Shown piece after piece: positions 11,136 to 22,540 of a stretch of DNA of 64,000 nucleotides (the stretch's first letter is position 1; each line of letters opens with the position of its first letter). Source of the stretch: Rotaria socialis (Eukaryota > Rotifera > Eurotatoria > Philodinida > Philodinidae); contig CAJNYU010001875.1 in NCBI GenBank assembly GCA_905331475.1, forward strand, positions 1-64,000. Direction: 5' to 3'. A program made the position numbers and the translations under genes. Under the pieces are notes generated by a model, which saw only the letters and a program-made list of their open reading frames with translations, searched no databases and was not told the origin of the DNA.

Positions 11136-14100
11136 ACGATGTAGAAATTTCGTCTATGAGTTAAATTTAGCAAAGTATTTTCTAATTAATCATAATTTAA
11201 ATTTCTTTTTCAAATTGGTGACCGAAACAAAAAAGAAATTTTATTTCTTATCTTTCATTTATCTCAATGCGCTCTCATATCGCTTGTATGCGTCATATAG
11301 TAATTAATGTATATTGTTCAACTGATACTTTAATATTAAAAGGAAATAAAATACTTCTTTGATTATGATATTAATGTTACATCATCACTGTCACACTAAC
11401 AAGTTGATAAAATATTGACGAACAAACTAGATAGATGAGTATTTTCCGACACCATCAAAACCATCGATAAGGATTACAAAACTGAGCATCAGAAATATCT
11501 TGAAATAAAGACTGAGCCATAGTAATTGGCACAAACAAGGATTTGCATAGAATGTGGTTTATTGCATTCATAGACGTGTAACTGCCAATATTCTTGACAG
11601 AGATATTTGTTAGCGACAAATAACATCGTTCTATAAAATATATATTAATACTAAAATTGGGCATTGATATCTATAGATAATTAGCTGTCTAATTAGTTTA
11701 TGGCCAATCTTAATCATTTTCCTTCTCAATTATTTGTCTACTTATCATAGACGATGATTGATCAAGCAAAAAATTGACTCACCCATTTATTCATCTCCCT
11801 AATAAAATAAAGATAGATATTCATCTCCAAGAGCTCATTCATAATCTATATGCAAGGCCGATGAATTATTAACTGCAAATGACGATAGTTGGATGTCTTT
11901 TGTTGTAGGGTGGCATATCACAGTTGACCAAACAAAAATACATGCTAATCATGTCACAAAATGCACAACTCCTAATCGAGCTAATCAGGTGAATAAACGG
12001 CTAGTTCTCGTTTTCAATCTAAAATAAAATCAAGAAATAAATTTTCGAAGAAGAATCTCTCTTAAAGGCATTGATCATTTAAAAATAAATATGTTAGTGA
12101 CAGATCAAAGGCTAGTTTTAACTTTGTTTTTATGGGCTGCTAGCTAGTGAGTTCAATGCATCGTTCTATTACCTTCGCTGCTCTATTTCTTTTTTATACT
12201 AATATATCATTCTTGTGCTTAAATAATTTCTTTCGCTGTCTTTTTTTCTTTATATATAAAATTTTCCTTACTCACGATACATGCAATCTTCCATCTCACT
12301 AATATCGAAACGAATAACATCATCAACGTTTAGTGCATTTTCGCTTCTATTAAGAAAATACAAATAAAGTCTTTCCCCACAGCGATATGCTTTCGTCGAT
12401 CAAAATAATCTGAAATTGTTAATTAATTTCTCTAACAGACACAACAGTATATTTCTAAAGATGGCATGTAAATCAGTATAGTTTATTAATCATTCGAATA
12501 TAGTCAAGTATATTAATTGGATAATCTGAAGAATCAATGAAAAAACTGTTGTTGTGATTTCTCTTGGATTAGGATAGGGAACATGATTTATTTGTGCCCT
12601 AATTATATCAATATTGTTCTACTCGATGCGTTCTGAGATAGTTCTTTGCCTTTCTTTCGTTCGTTTCATCATTCAAAAATACTAGAAGGAAGCCATTAAT
12701 ATATTTAAAAAAAGATTTCTATTGAGATATAAACTGTGAGCTTATATAAACAACGGTCTCTGATCAAGACGGGATGTTTCATTTTTTCTCTGTATCGTTC
12801 AGCATTCTTTTTATTAATTATTTCTCAGAGATCTATTAGATATTAATTAGGTAATTGAATTGAGTACGTATCGTGGCTGTTGAGCGGGAGGGTTCTATAC
12901 GTTCTATCACTATTTAATTCAGTATTCCTTTTAGATCGTGTTTCAAAACATGGTCAACTTGCCAATTTGAAATAATACATATTTACACATGTTTTGATTA
13001 TATTCACATAGATATCATGAACTCAAGATATTCTTTGTATAAGTATGATGTTTTCAATCATAGACAAATTATCTATATTACGCAAATTTTAATAGAAACT
13101 GTTTTCTTCGTGATCAATAGGTTCGTTTTCTATGAGGATTTCCACGATGATACATACTCAAAGTGATTATAACAATATAAAGCAGGACAGTTTATCTTTG
13201 ATGAATGTTTTGTTGTTGCTGTTGTGGTCGAACAGGTATTGATTGAATTGTTGTCATGTTTATTTCACTAAAAAAAACTAATTGTCACTAAATTCAATTC
13301 CCATAGAAAATTATTTGCGAAAGAAAGTTCGAACACGACCCTTAGCATAGTTTGTGGAACAAATTTACCAAAAAAGGTATTCTCAATATTTTAAATAATA
13401 TTGATTGCTTATTCTAGGAAACTTGAAAGTATGAGAGTATTCTTTAAAACGAACGGACAACTTTTATCCGTAAACAAACCAAATTAATTTAGACTAGTTC
13501 AATATCGTTTGTTGATCAATGTAACAAATTCTGCCAGACCAATTGTTTTCTTATAAAAATTATCTATATTATACTGAATAGTTAATACAGTAAAAGCTCT
13601 TTGCTCCATATAGGATACTGAAATCGGACAAAATATTGAAGTTATTTCAGTACATTTATTATCTAAAATAGTAGAATTCAAAAAACATAGTCACACAATA
13701 ATACTAGTGAGGAAAAATAATACCAAAACACAATGGTATATTGTTCAATCATTTATGATTTCCATAAGATTGAATTATAAAAGCTATACAACTATTTCGT
13801 ATGCTTCGGAACTTTCAAGAGAAAGCTTTTAGCGATCAACAGTGTATCGAATTTTTTACTGATCTTTTCAGTTGCATATGGACGAATCAACAGTGCTTAT
13901 CATTGGCTTAATTATATTCATCTCTCCCGTTCTTTCTGCAATAAAATAAAACTATACTAGCACATTATTTGAAATATTAGCAGTTACTTACATCTATGTT
14001 AAATACCAATTGGATATTCGAGCGAATCTATAAAATAAATACAAATGAACAAATGCGAATGTATGCTGATTCTCCAGATAGATAGCCAATATATGATCTT

Positions 14101-14420
14101 TCTCTTATAGTCGACCGAAGGAACAAAAGAAACTCGATGATCATCTTGCTCGGATTGTTCCGTGAATAAAAAAGAAAAGAAAAAGTATTCTAGAAAACGA
14201 TGATGAATAGGATAGTAAGATGATCAGATGATATTGATCATCTAATTATTTTTATATTTCAGTTTTTTACTATACATTTTCTTAATGTTCTTTGAAACTC
14301 AAAATAGTGTAATAATTTTTTTCATCATTAATTAGGATATATTAAATGGCAGGTAAATAACACAATTATAAATTAATCCAGTTTATATTTTGTATAGAAT
14401 TATCGAATACGCTGATCTTC
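11136..14420. other. gene-poor 3.3 kb
   Basis: Mostly AT-rich sequence without recognisable genes. One coding-like stretch lies at about 11865-12025 (+), an open frame containing DDSWMSFVVGWHITVD, with a possible acceptor before it; I cannot assign it. The rest shows only short random frames. Confidence 0.4.
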
Positions 14421-14424
14421 TTGA

Positions 14425-14556
14425 GGGTATGGGTAGCGACGTAGCCAGAAGGGGTCTAGGGGTGGGGGACTCAGCCTCCATACAGAGCCCTTAGCCCCCT
14501 AGAAAAAATAAGTTTAGCCCTCCTCCTGCAATTTTTTTCTGGTCGCGCCCCTAGGT
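14425..14556. mobile_element. MITE with GTAGCCAGAA-type terminal inverted repeats
   Basis: tagcgacgtagccagaagg near 14432 and ttttttctggtcgcgcccct near 14534 are imperfect inverted copies bounding about 125 bases of G/C-run-rich sequence. The layout is typical of hAT-like miniature elements common in invertebrates (family name is inference). No ORF inside. Confidence 0.55.
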
Positions 14557-14589
14557 GTGGAGTGCTAGTCTTAATGAACTCAGGGAAAT

Positions 14590-15180
14590 CACCGACACCG
14601 CAATGCACCCACATCCTCATCCTTACAACGATAATAATAATAACGAGTCAAATAAATCGTTAGAAGATAATGAATGTGGTTGTAAATTTATAGAAGACCC
14701 CACCCACACCGCCAGATTCGAATATTTTCTGCCCCGATTCGCCTATAGACCTGTGACAATTCTATAGTCGGTTGTGCTGATTATAGAATTTTATTCTCTA
14801 TCAGATGGAATAAATTTCAGAAAGGCTGTTCCAGCAAAAATGAAAAGTTTCGGATCAATTACTAATAAAAAGCCATGTTTTTGGCAATATCTCTTGTCCG
14901 GATTCGCTTACATGTCTGTACTAAATCTCTCTTTGATTGTGCTAGATGCAGAACTTCACGTTGTATCAAGTGGTGAAATTTTTAATAGGGTTCATCGGGC
15001 AAAATAGTTCCTGTTGGGTGGGAATATGGTTGTGGGTGTGGCTATGGGTGTCAACAAGGGGCAAAAAACTCATTCAGGTATTCCCTGGCATTCCGATCCA
15101 TTCCTATTCATTGGAATGGCTCGGAATGAGTTTTTCCCTTCTTGCATATTTCACTTTCCTCCACACCCACACGATGTGTT
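14590..15180. repeat. cluster of TGTGGG/CCCACA words
   Basis: Short CCCACA-type words occur at about 14600 and 14700, ggttgtgggtgtggctatgg at about 15030, and ccacacccacacg at about 15160. The last two could pair as a hairpin around a duplicated ggaatg-containing segment. Open frames here are formed by the repeats and are not called as genes. Confidence 0.5.
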
Positions 15181-15573
15181 AAAAATCTGATGCCTCATAT
15201 TATTGAAGTAATCATCTTGATAGACTGCACAAATGGGGTGGATGTATTCATACCACGGATACCCATCATGCCTACTAGTATGCTTTTTTAATTCAAACGT
15301 TTGCAATTTTCAGTACGTCTTGTCTTTGCAATATCCATCAAGAAAGTTCACGTACAGTCGCTTATAAGGCTGCTAGCATTGACCTGGAGACTCTTTGCTA
15401 TTCGTACGGCCACCTTTACGTAGCGTGTTTAAGAGTTGAAACTGGAAAGAATTTGTATATATCTGCCCCTGATGCGAAAACCAAAAACAGAGTCTATTAA
15501 ATAGCTTTAGATTAAAAACTGTATTTCAATGCGCATAGCCTATTTTAAATTTTCTAATACACTGTAAAAAATA

Positions 15574-15700
15574 GAATGCCTATATGAATTCAGTGATGAA
15601 TTTCTACTGTCTTGAAAATAAGATATTCAAAACATTAAAAATATGAACTCCGATTTTCTAATTGGAAAATCGAGAGTGAATTCATATGGGCATTCCTAGA
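15574..15700. mobile_element. MITE-like element, inverted ends around AATGCC..ATGAATTC
   Basis: tagaatgcctatatgaattc (15578) and the inverted gaattcatatgggcattcct (about 15680) match at about 20 of 24 positions and enclose about 80 bases. Related ATTTTCTA words continue to about 16200. A nonautonomous DNA element is the likeliest reading. Confidence 0.55.
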
Positions 15701-16540
15701 ATTTTGGATCCGATATAGCAATTGGAATATATTCTAAAAACAGGAAAATCGAATTTTGATTTTCTCGTCGTCATGAAGCATTAATTATACTTGATGATGG
15801 AAACAAAAAACAAAATAAAATGAAAAAAAGATTTAATAACTCCTAATAACGAGTTGAAGAAAATAATGAATGTTTAACATTATACCTACTGACTTATATC
15901 CTAAGATAGGACAATGACTAAGTGACGGTCTTTGTTTCGACAATCTTGCAAGAAATAGAATCAATTTTTTCGTCTTTAAAAATTCTCAATCGATTTTCTA
16001 TGAAATCAGAACTGATTTTCAAATAGTCTGAAATTTATTGTGGATTTTCCACTTTATAGAAAATGATTACTTTTGAAATTCAAATTGAATTTCTATAAAT
16101 GGGGAAATCAAGCATTTTCAAATTGTTCAAAATTCAATGAATAAATCATAAAGCTTTAAAAATGCTTCAGCTTATTTGAGATTGATTTTCTAATTTATAG
16201 AATTTGAAAAAAAATTACAAGTGTATCATACAATTCTAGATAAAGACATAACTTTTCTTCGACATATCCATCACCCGCATTATCAAAACAATTAACAACA
16301 CGACGAATAGCACTCAAAAGCAAATAAGTTACTTCAATTAAACAAATATAAGCTAATTTTCCCTTTCTTTCTATTTTAGACTATATTAGTTCATCTAAAC
16401 CATCGCATTGTCCGAAATTAATTTCATTGATTATAGTGCGATATCTATTGTTTTTTTAAATACATCTTTATGATGTTTAATTTAGAACTTTTGAAAGATA
16501 AATGTATTTCGTTTGTGATTCTTTCTCTTTTTTCATAGAA
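15701..16540. other. no gene seen
   Basis: AT-rich spacer with diverged repeats of the preceding element; no supportable ORF. Confidence 0.4.
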
Positions 16541-16678
16541 ATGAATCGTGTAAAACAAATACGACTAAGATTCAAACGCCAACTGAGGAATGATCTTTTC
16601 GAGGATAAAGAAATCTTTAAAGTCTTGACATTTCGAGGCTCAATACTCACCCTCACCAATTTACTAGCTAAACTATGA
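16541..16678 (+). CDS. small ORF, possible exon, unrecognised
   Basis: ATG at 16541 follows a good acceptor (tttcatag) and opens 45 codons rich in Lys/Arg/Phe, beginning MNRVKQIRLRFKRQL. No domain is recognised and no partner exon was found. It may be a decayed exon or chance. Confidence 0.2.
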   Translation: MNRVKQIRLRFKRQLRNDLFEDKEIFKVLTFRGSILTLTNLLAKL

Positions 16679-16907
16679 TTTTCGAGACTTTGCTGAACAT
16701 AGTGTCAATAGACAGGTAATAATCTCTGCAGTATGTATTTACTCCCTTCATCTTGACGATGCACCTAACCATTTGAGGCCACCAACAAGGCGGCACTGAA
16801 TGCGATTGAATGTCTTTTCAATTGAGTATTTTATTAGATAAGAAATATATGTTTGCAAATAATAAAATACTATAATTATTAGAAGGTTTATCTTCTTAGA
16901 AATCTTT

Positions 16908-17798
16908 TTATCCTTTTCGCTTCGGATTCAGTAATTCCACTTGGGTATCCCAATAGGTTGGTGGGGAATTCCATGTAATATTAGGTTTCAAATTCCCTTC
17001 AATATCGGTTGCATAAAACAAATCGATATTCATATTGCTCGCAGTGTTAATTGTTGATTGCAATGAGCGAATATCAGAAACACTATGAATCAAACACCAT
17101 ACAATAGCCCCAACGTTATGTGCAGCTTCAGTAAAATTTCTAATTGCAGCTGCTTCTTTTGTATAGTTGCCAAAGCTGTTCTCAAAAACGACAATAATTT
17201 CACCACGTTTTAATCCAACAATAGTGCAACGATCTGGTACTGCTACATTGAAAGCAATCGTTGCCTTTGAATTGTATTTCCTCACAATGCTGCGCAAACT
17301 TTTGTATTCACCGGTGAAAGCGGAGCAGTCCCATGGATCTAGCGATGTTTCATCGAAGAAGATACCGCTGAGCTTGGGGAAGTGAAGAAAATATGCTTTT
17401 ACTTGCGCATCGATCCTACCAAGGGTTTGACACTTTGTACGGATATTACACTTATGGTTAAAATAGCCTGTCGGCACATATCCTAAAAGACGTACTTGTT
17501 TCTTGCTAGCTTCGGCGACGATGTCTTTATAGGCGTTTAAATTAGTGGCCAAGTTTCTGGTTTGACCAGTGAATATTCCGTTGTCTGGATTAATCAAGGC
17601 GAGAGATTTGGGTGGAAGCTTATTGTATAGTTCGAGATCCCAATAGCTAATTACACCAATCTCTGGAAGACGAGCTCCACTCCCTTTACCAAAGAATACT
17701 ATACACATCAATATCATCCATAAATTCAACTTCCTTTCGAAGAGCACTTGGAATTTGATATCTTTAATCATGCTGCTATCCTTAGCAAAGTATAGCAA
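16908..17798 (-). CDS. Spherulin-4-like secreted protein
   Basis: An intronless 296-residue ORF. A hydrophobic stretch LWMILMCIVFF at about residues 26-36 looks like a signal peptide, with cleavage plausible before ARLPEIG. The mature part has the Spherulin-4 (PF12138-like) pattern: YW near residue 52, LALINPDNG about 67-75, VRLLGYVPTGY about 101-111, a conserved LSGIFFDETS about 142-151, and WCLIHSV near the C-terminus. The family is known from slime mould, fungi and bacteria; some members are glycoside-hydrolase-like. Absence of introns and a mainly non-animal family make horizontal acquisition plausible. The start may be a downstream Met. Neighbours are repeats and a retrotransposon, so it sits in the mobile part of the window. 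Confidence 0.75.
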   Translation of the reverse strand: MLYFAKDSSMIKDIKFQVLFERKLNLWMILMCIVFFGKGSGARLPEIGVISYWDLELYNKLPPKSLALINPDNGIFTGQTRNLATNLNAYKDIVAEASKKQVRLLGYVPTGYFNHKCNIRTKCQTLGRIDAQVKAYFLHFPKLSGIFFDETSLDPWDCSAFTGEYKSLRSIVRKYNSKATIAFNVAVPDRCTIVGLKRGEIIVVFENSFGNYTKEAAAIRNFTEAAHNVGAIVWCLIHSVSDIRSLQSTINTASNMNIDLFYATDIEGNLKPNITWNSPPTYWDTQVELLNPKRKG

Positions 17799-18725
17799 TT
17801 AGCAATGGGCACGACGATGACACCTAAAACAAAAATATCTGGTAAAATTTGGTAGAATGGAAGTTTAAAACTTCGTTGACTTGAATGTACAATAAATCAG
17901 TCAATTAAGATTCAATATCAACCTCATGTTAGGGGGCTATCAACAGTGACTTGGGCATGTCAATCGATATTTATAACGATGCTCCTCAAACCAGCGACCT
18001 TCCAAAATTGGGAAGGAAGTTTGGCCCTTGACAAGTCGATAGTCGCTGTTATACTGAGGAGGATTTTCGGTGTGACTTGGTCACTAGGACTGCGTTAATT
18101 GTTTAATCGTCCACAAATGTGGACATGATATAGAAAATGATTTAGGCTACCACAATTTGTGATAAATGGGAATCTACCAAAAGGCACGCCGACAAAACGA
18201 TCCAAAATCAAGCAAAGCGGTACTATATCTTCGGATTCTCGCGACAATACTTTAGTGCCCAATTTTACCCCCAAAAGTATCTCGATTTACACTCATATCT
18301 ACACAGAAAGACATCGTAAAAAAGGGAATATGAGAAGAATGTCTAATATTGGTTGAGTAATTAAATTCGCAAAATCATTTCAATTTGATAAATGACACGC
18401 TTAAACATCGAAATGCGTTTTTGCTCTTATTTATATAAAAGAAAATATTTTGAAGATATATAAGCCAAGAGAGAGAAACGTAATTATACTACAACTGAAA
18501 AAGTTTGGTGAGTTCAGGTACTAAAACATCACTCCTACCCTCACCGCCTCAAAATAAATTAATACATGATGTGCGTATGACACATAGATGTCAGATGGTT
18601 TACAAGCAAAGCAATTCAAAATGAAAATAGATTTTATAAACAAAAAGTTCTTGGATTTAATGAAACTACGATAACGATATGAAAGATGTTTATTTAAAAA
18701 GGGTTATATGCATTATTTGCTTCCC
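17799..18725. other. spacer with imperfect hairpin at about 17965-18065
   Basis: Between the Spherulin-4-like gene and the retrotransposon. tgctcctcaaaccagcgacc and cgctgttatactgaggagga form an imperfect inverted pair around gggaaggaag. No gene is supported. Confidence 0.4.
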
Positions 18726-18757
18726 ATTTTTTCAATGGCATCATCAAACAACGTCTG

Positions 18758-19846
18758 TTGCTCGAACTTAACTCGCGAAACATCTTACCACAACATCAAG
18801 CCGGATTTCGACCGAAGAAAAGTACTATGTATAACATAGTACGTATTGAACGCTGCATCAAAAGTCAACTGCATCATCCGATAATAAGAAGACATACAGC
18901 AGCCATCTTCTTCGACATCAAAGCTGCTTTTGACTCGGTTTGGCATGAAGGCTTGATTTACAAATTCAATGATCTTCGACTTCCAACTTACATCATCAAA
19001 TATCTTATATCGTTCCTTGAGAATAGAACTGCTACTGTTGAACTAGATAACACGTTATCGCGCTTGTTTACTCTCAGTAGTGGGACACCTCAAGGTTCAC
19101 CACTATCTCCATTATTATACATCATTTATACTTCTGACTCGATGAATGGAATACCACCACATACAGAACATGGACTGTTCGCCGACGATACAGCTTTATG
19201 GACATCTTCGCATCAACTTACAAACTTAAATGATAGACTTCAACAATCAATCAACGAGTTTGAAAAATGGTGCAAAGCGTGGAAACTAAAGCTGCAACCA
19301 ACCAAGACCGAATTAGTTCATTTCAGCATTCATCCTCGAAAGAAATACAAAAATCCGGTGCAAGCTAAAGTTGAAAACATCACCATTCAACCAGCAACTT
19401 CCACCAGATATTTAGGTATGATAATGGACAATCGATTAAGTTGGAGAACACACCTGAAACAAGTCGAAACAAGAATTGCAGCGCGATTAAGTTTACTTCG
19501 TTTTCTGAATCGAGCTGCAATTGAACCGAACCACAACATTATGATAAACTTATACAAGTCACTCATAAGAACAGTCACCATATATGGTTATCCAGTTCTT
19601 CTATCTGCCGATAACAAAATATGGGACCGTATTCAAATCATCCAAAACAAAGCACTTCGAGTGGCATTAGGTTTACCACATTATACGTCCGTCAACTATA
19701 TCCATCGAATCGCAAACATTCCAAGAATCAAAGATTATGCAGTTAATTTACTCGAACGAGCCACTTCAACTGCAGCATCAAACAATGAAATGATTTATCA
19801 TCGATCACTACAAGACATTCTCCAAGCATCACGAACACAACAGTAA
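18758..19846 (+). CDS. reverse transcriptase (partial), non-LTR element
   Basis: The open frame continues upstream of 18758 to about 18725 without an ATG; the first codon used here is TTG, so this is a fragment, not a true start. RT motifs counted from 18758: QAGFRPKKST (14-23), FFDIKAAFDSVWH (51-63, catalytic Asp 53), SSGTPQGSPLSPLLY (107-121), LFADDTALW (140-148, catalytic FADD at 141-144), then the thumb region with YLGMIMDNRLSW. The order and spacing fit the Jockey group of LINEs. The frame is intact through the RT core with all catalytic aspartates, so the insertion is probably recent. No RNase H domain follows; the ORF ends SRTQQ. Confidence 0.85.
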   Translation: MLELNSRNILPQHQAGFRPKKSTMYNIVRIERCIKSQLHHPIIRRHTAAIFFDIKAAFDSVWHEGLIYKFNDLRLPTYIIKYLISFLENRTATVELDNTLSRLFTLSSGTPQGSPLSPLLYIIYTSDSMNGIPPHTEHGLFADDTALWTSSHQLTNLNDRLQQSINEFEKWCKAWKLKLQPTKTELVHFSIHPRKKYKNPVQAKVENITIQPATSTRYLGMIMDNRLSWRTHLKQVETRIAARLSLLRFLNRAAIEPNHNIMINLYKSLIRTVTIYGYPVLLSADNKIWDRIQIIQNKALRVALGLPHYTSVNYIHRIANIPRIKDYAVNLLERATSTAASNNEMIYHRSLQDILQASRTQQ

Positions 19847-20204
19847 CTACAAACATGACATCACACTGTTTGTTTCATATATAAGTGAAAGAAAACGATA
19901 CGTTTGCTGATTCGATTTCATCTAGTCAGTTCTTTTGTTTTCTTTTCTGTATTGTCATATTATATGTGAAGTGGAGTCAACCTATTGGCTGGCTCGATTA
20001 CATATAGTAATTCTTTCTTTTCCTTTTTATCGTTACCATTCTTCATGTACAAATCACTCCTATATATGTATTAATATCATCCTCGAGAAACTAGACCATC
20101 GTTGGGTTAATCGATTCTGTACGAAAATTGTATAACGGACTCGCATACGTAGAGTTTGTCACATATATAGCGAGAAGTGGGTCAACTTATATGCTGACTC
20201 GTTC

Positions 20205-20400
20205 TTTTCCATCCAGCTATTTTTGTTTTCTTTCCTTTCTCTCCATATTATGTATGAAGATGACCTAATCTATTTGTAGACTCTTTTTTCCATCCAGCTA
20301 TTTTCGTTTTCCTTCCTTTCTCTCCATATTATGTATCAAGATGACCTAATCTATTTGTTGACTCGTTTTTTTTCAACTCAGCTATTTCTGTTTCGTATCG
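20205..20400 (+). repeat. 81-bp tandem repeat in retrotransposon 3' UTR
   Basis: The unit beginning ccatccagctattttt recurs at 20209 and 20290 (81 bases apart), with a diverged third copy starting about 20370. Each includes ctctccatattatgtat and gatgacctaatctatttg. Tandem repeats in LINE 3' UTRs often mark element-specific recognition regions; that role is inference. Confidence 0.75.
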
Positions 20401-20749
20401 TCACTTTCAGGTATAATATGAAAAGACGATGTTACAATGAAGACCCATTAACGAGATATTCACAACAACTACAAACAACATATTATCATCACATCCTACA
20501 AAGCAATACCCAATGACCAAACCTCGAGACAAAAGACAATAGTCATGCGTCTCTTCGTTGTTTTTCTTTTTCTGTTCCAGCCGTTTTATTGTATTTTATT
20601 TACTATTATATAATAAAAAGCCTTGTCTCCAAAAAATTTTTTTTCAATGAATCATTATCCTTCGTTTTTCCTTCCTTTCATGTTTTTGAGTACTTTTGAT
20701 TTTTGTTTTATTGTGCTTAAAATTGTTCTGGAAAGCCCTGAGCAGTGTT

Positions 20750-21150
20750 TTCAATAGCAAGTGCGCACAGCAGAAGCAAAATCTACAAATCATCTGCTAC
20801 TTTTGATGTACACTCTACTGTACACTTTCTTATGAAAAGCAAAGCGTACAGTGTACACTTCGGTACAACATTTTACACTTTGATATCTGAACCTTAAAAG
20901 CTGCACGTAATATTAAATTAAGCATTATCTTTAAATGATGGTAAAGTGTGATCTCCTCGTTTCAATTCTATGATGGACTGAATAGAGAAAAAAACTAACA
21001 ATTTATTTAGCTTTTTAGATTGTGAAAAGTTAGGTTTTCGTACACGCTGGTACATTTTGCCAACGAAAACAAAATGTACACGTCCACTTTGCCCATATAA
21101 TACAGAGTGTACAGTACATTTTGCTTTAGATTTCCATTGGAAACACGTCG
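20750..21150. repeat. GTACA-rich repeat region with inverted ends
   Basis: gtaca/tgtac words are dense (tgatgtacactctactgtac, cagtgtacac, tgtacacgtcc, gtgtacagtacatt). The left part (agaagcaaaatctac) and the right part (tttgctttagatttcc) are roughly inverted. Probably a nonautonomous DNA element of about 380 bases; no transposase. Confidence 0.4.
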
Positions 21151-22090
21151 GCTAAGTTAAACTCTGTGTTTATTCTTAATTCACAGCACATTATGTACAC
21201 TACTTGAAATTGTTTTTCACAAACAGTCGATTGCTGAAAAGCAAAAGTTGGGACCAGCAGATTGACCTTGTCTATTTCTTCCAGAGATAAATCAGCCTGC
21301 TTTTCAACTAATTGACCCTCACTCTTGTTTCTTCAACAGATAGATAATTCATCTCTCAATCGCATTTCTAGTAATCGCAAGTTTATTATCACAATCGCCT
21401 AGCCTAGTTTTTTCATTTACTTTAAGTACTGATTGCTATGAGATAATTTTCTTACCTTCGACTGGATATGAGTATGTTGTCTTTGTTTTGAAAAACTATG
21501 GAAGACTAAATGAAAAGCATCCTCTTATATACAGCTCTTCTTTATCTTTTTACTTCCAAAATCGGTATGTTTGGGATTTTTTCCCACTTTATATAATAGG
21601 TATCTATTACAATTTATTTATGACAAAGAAGTGGAAGACCTTTTAAAGATAGATATGATCGACTACAAAAATGAAATTAAATAAAGTTATCTTTCAACAT
21701 GTAATGTGATTACCGATTATGAAGTGGGAAAAAAAGAAAAACACATTTTTCATTGAAAAAGCACAAAAAAACGAAAAAAATCATCGAAATCTGTCACTAT
21801 CCAAGATGAATTGAACAAACATATAACATTTGCTACACGATGGGTAGTCGATTCAGTGAGTTCTAATTGTATGATGTAACGATAAATGACGAGTGGAATA
21901 GGCTTGTTATTATAACTATGCTTTTTTATTTTAATAAATAATGTGAAACTAGGGAAGTATGATTACTACATCGCCGTACAATAGATTAAGCTATCAGCTG
22001 TTTTGGAAATTTGGTTTATTGATAATATATGGGAAGAAGATTTGTTTTTCATTATTGTCAATCAAACCATGCTTTTATCCAATATTGTAC
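21151..22090. other. no gene seen
   Basis: AT-rich spacer. The long open frame beginning at 21959 runs straight through the hairpin element at 22098-22162 and its product is low-complexity hydrophobic, so I do not call it. Confidence 0.4.
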
Positions 22091-22097
22091 CTAGGAT

Positions 22098-22162
22098 GTG
22101 AGTGTGGGTCTGTGAGTAAAGACAATTTGCATACCCACACACACAGACCCACACCCTTCTTG
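22098..22162. repeat. TGTGGG-type hairpin element, copy 2
   Basis: gagtgtgggtctgtgag (about 22100) and ccacacacacagacccacac (about 22136) are inverted and enclose about 22 bases. The right flank ends in cccttcttg, close to the ends of copies near 23.4 and 29.1 kb. Confidence 0.7.
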
Positions 22163-22540
22163 TTTTTCGACCACGTTTCCATTTTCTTCTGTAATTTCCT
22201 TGATGAGATGAGGAAAAAACGATACTATACAACTCCCGTATTTGTTTTTCTTAGCAAGGCAAGAAAAAATCCTACCATCTTTACTTTTCTACCGTTATTT
22301 TCTTCTAGATTATGCAGCAGTCAGTTATACACTGCTATGGGTTTAGTATTTCACATTCAACAGTTGATTCATCTACATCTTAATGAAAATGATTTAGTAC
22401 TGTACGTGAATGCTCGATTCTATGCCTCTTCATTGACAGGTTTTTTTTATTCTACTGAAAAATATCGGCTTGTATACCTTAGCATCTCAAGGGATAGTTT
22501 CATCGTCGGTTTATGGTTGATTCTACTTCTTTTTTGTTGA

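Larger units (their letters stand above)
18725..20640 (+). mobile_element. 5'-truncated non-LTR retrotransposon (Jockey-like)
   Basis: A LINE remnant comprising the downstream part of the reverse transcriptase ORF (to 19846) and about 790 bases of 3' UTR, ending near aataaaaagccttgtctcc at about 20613-20631 and a short A/T run. The 5' part (endonuclease, ORF1) is missing, as expected from incomplete reverse transcription. The 3' UTR carries an 81-bp tandem duplication. No target-site duplication was verified. Confidence 0.75.

Noticed and set aside
14555-15182. Several overlapping small ORFs
   Set aside because: They are created by the TGTGGG-word cluster and a duplicated ggaatg segment, without protein-like composition.
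21959-22540. 193-residue plus-strand ORF
   Set aside because: It runs through the TGTGGG hairpin, has low-complexity hydrophobic content, and shows no domain or splice support.
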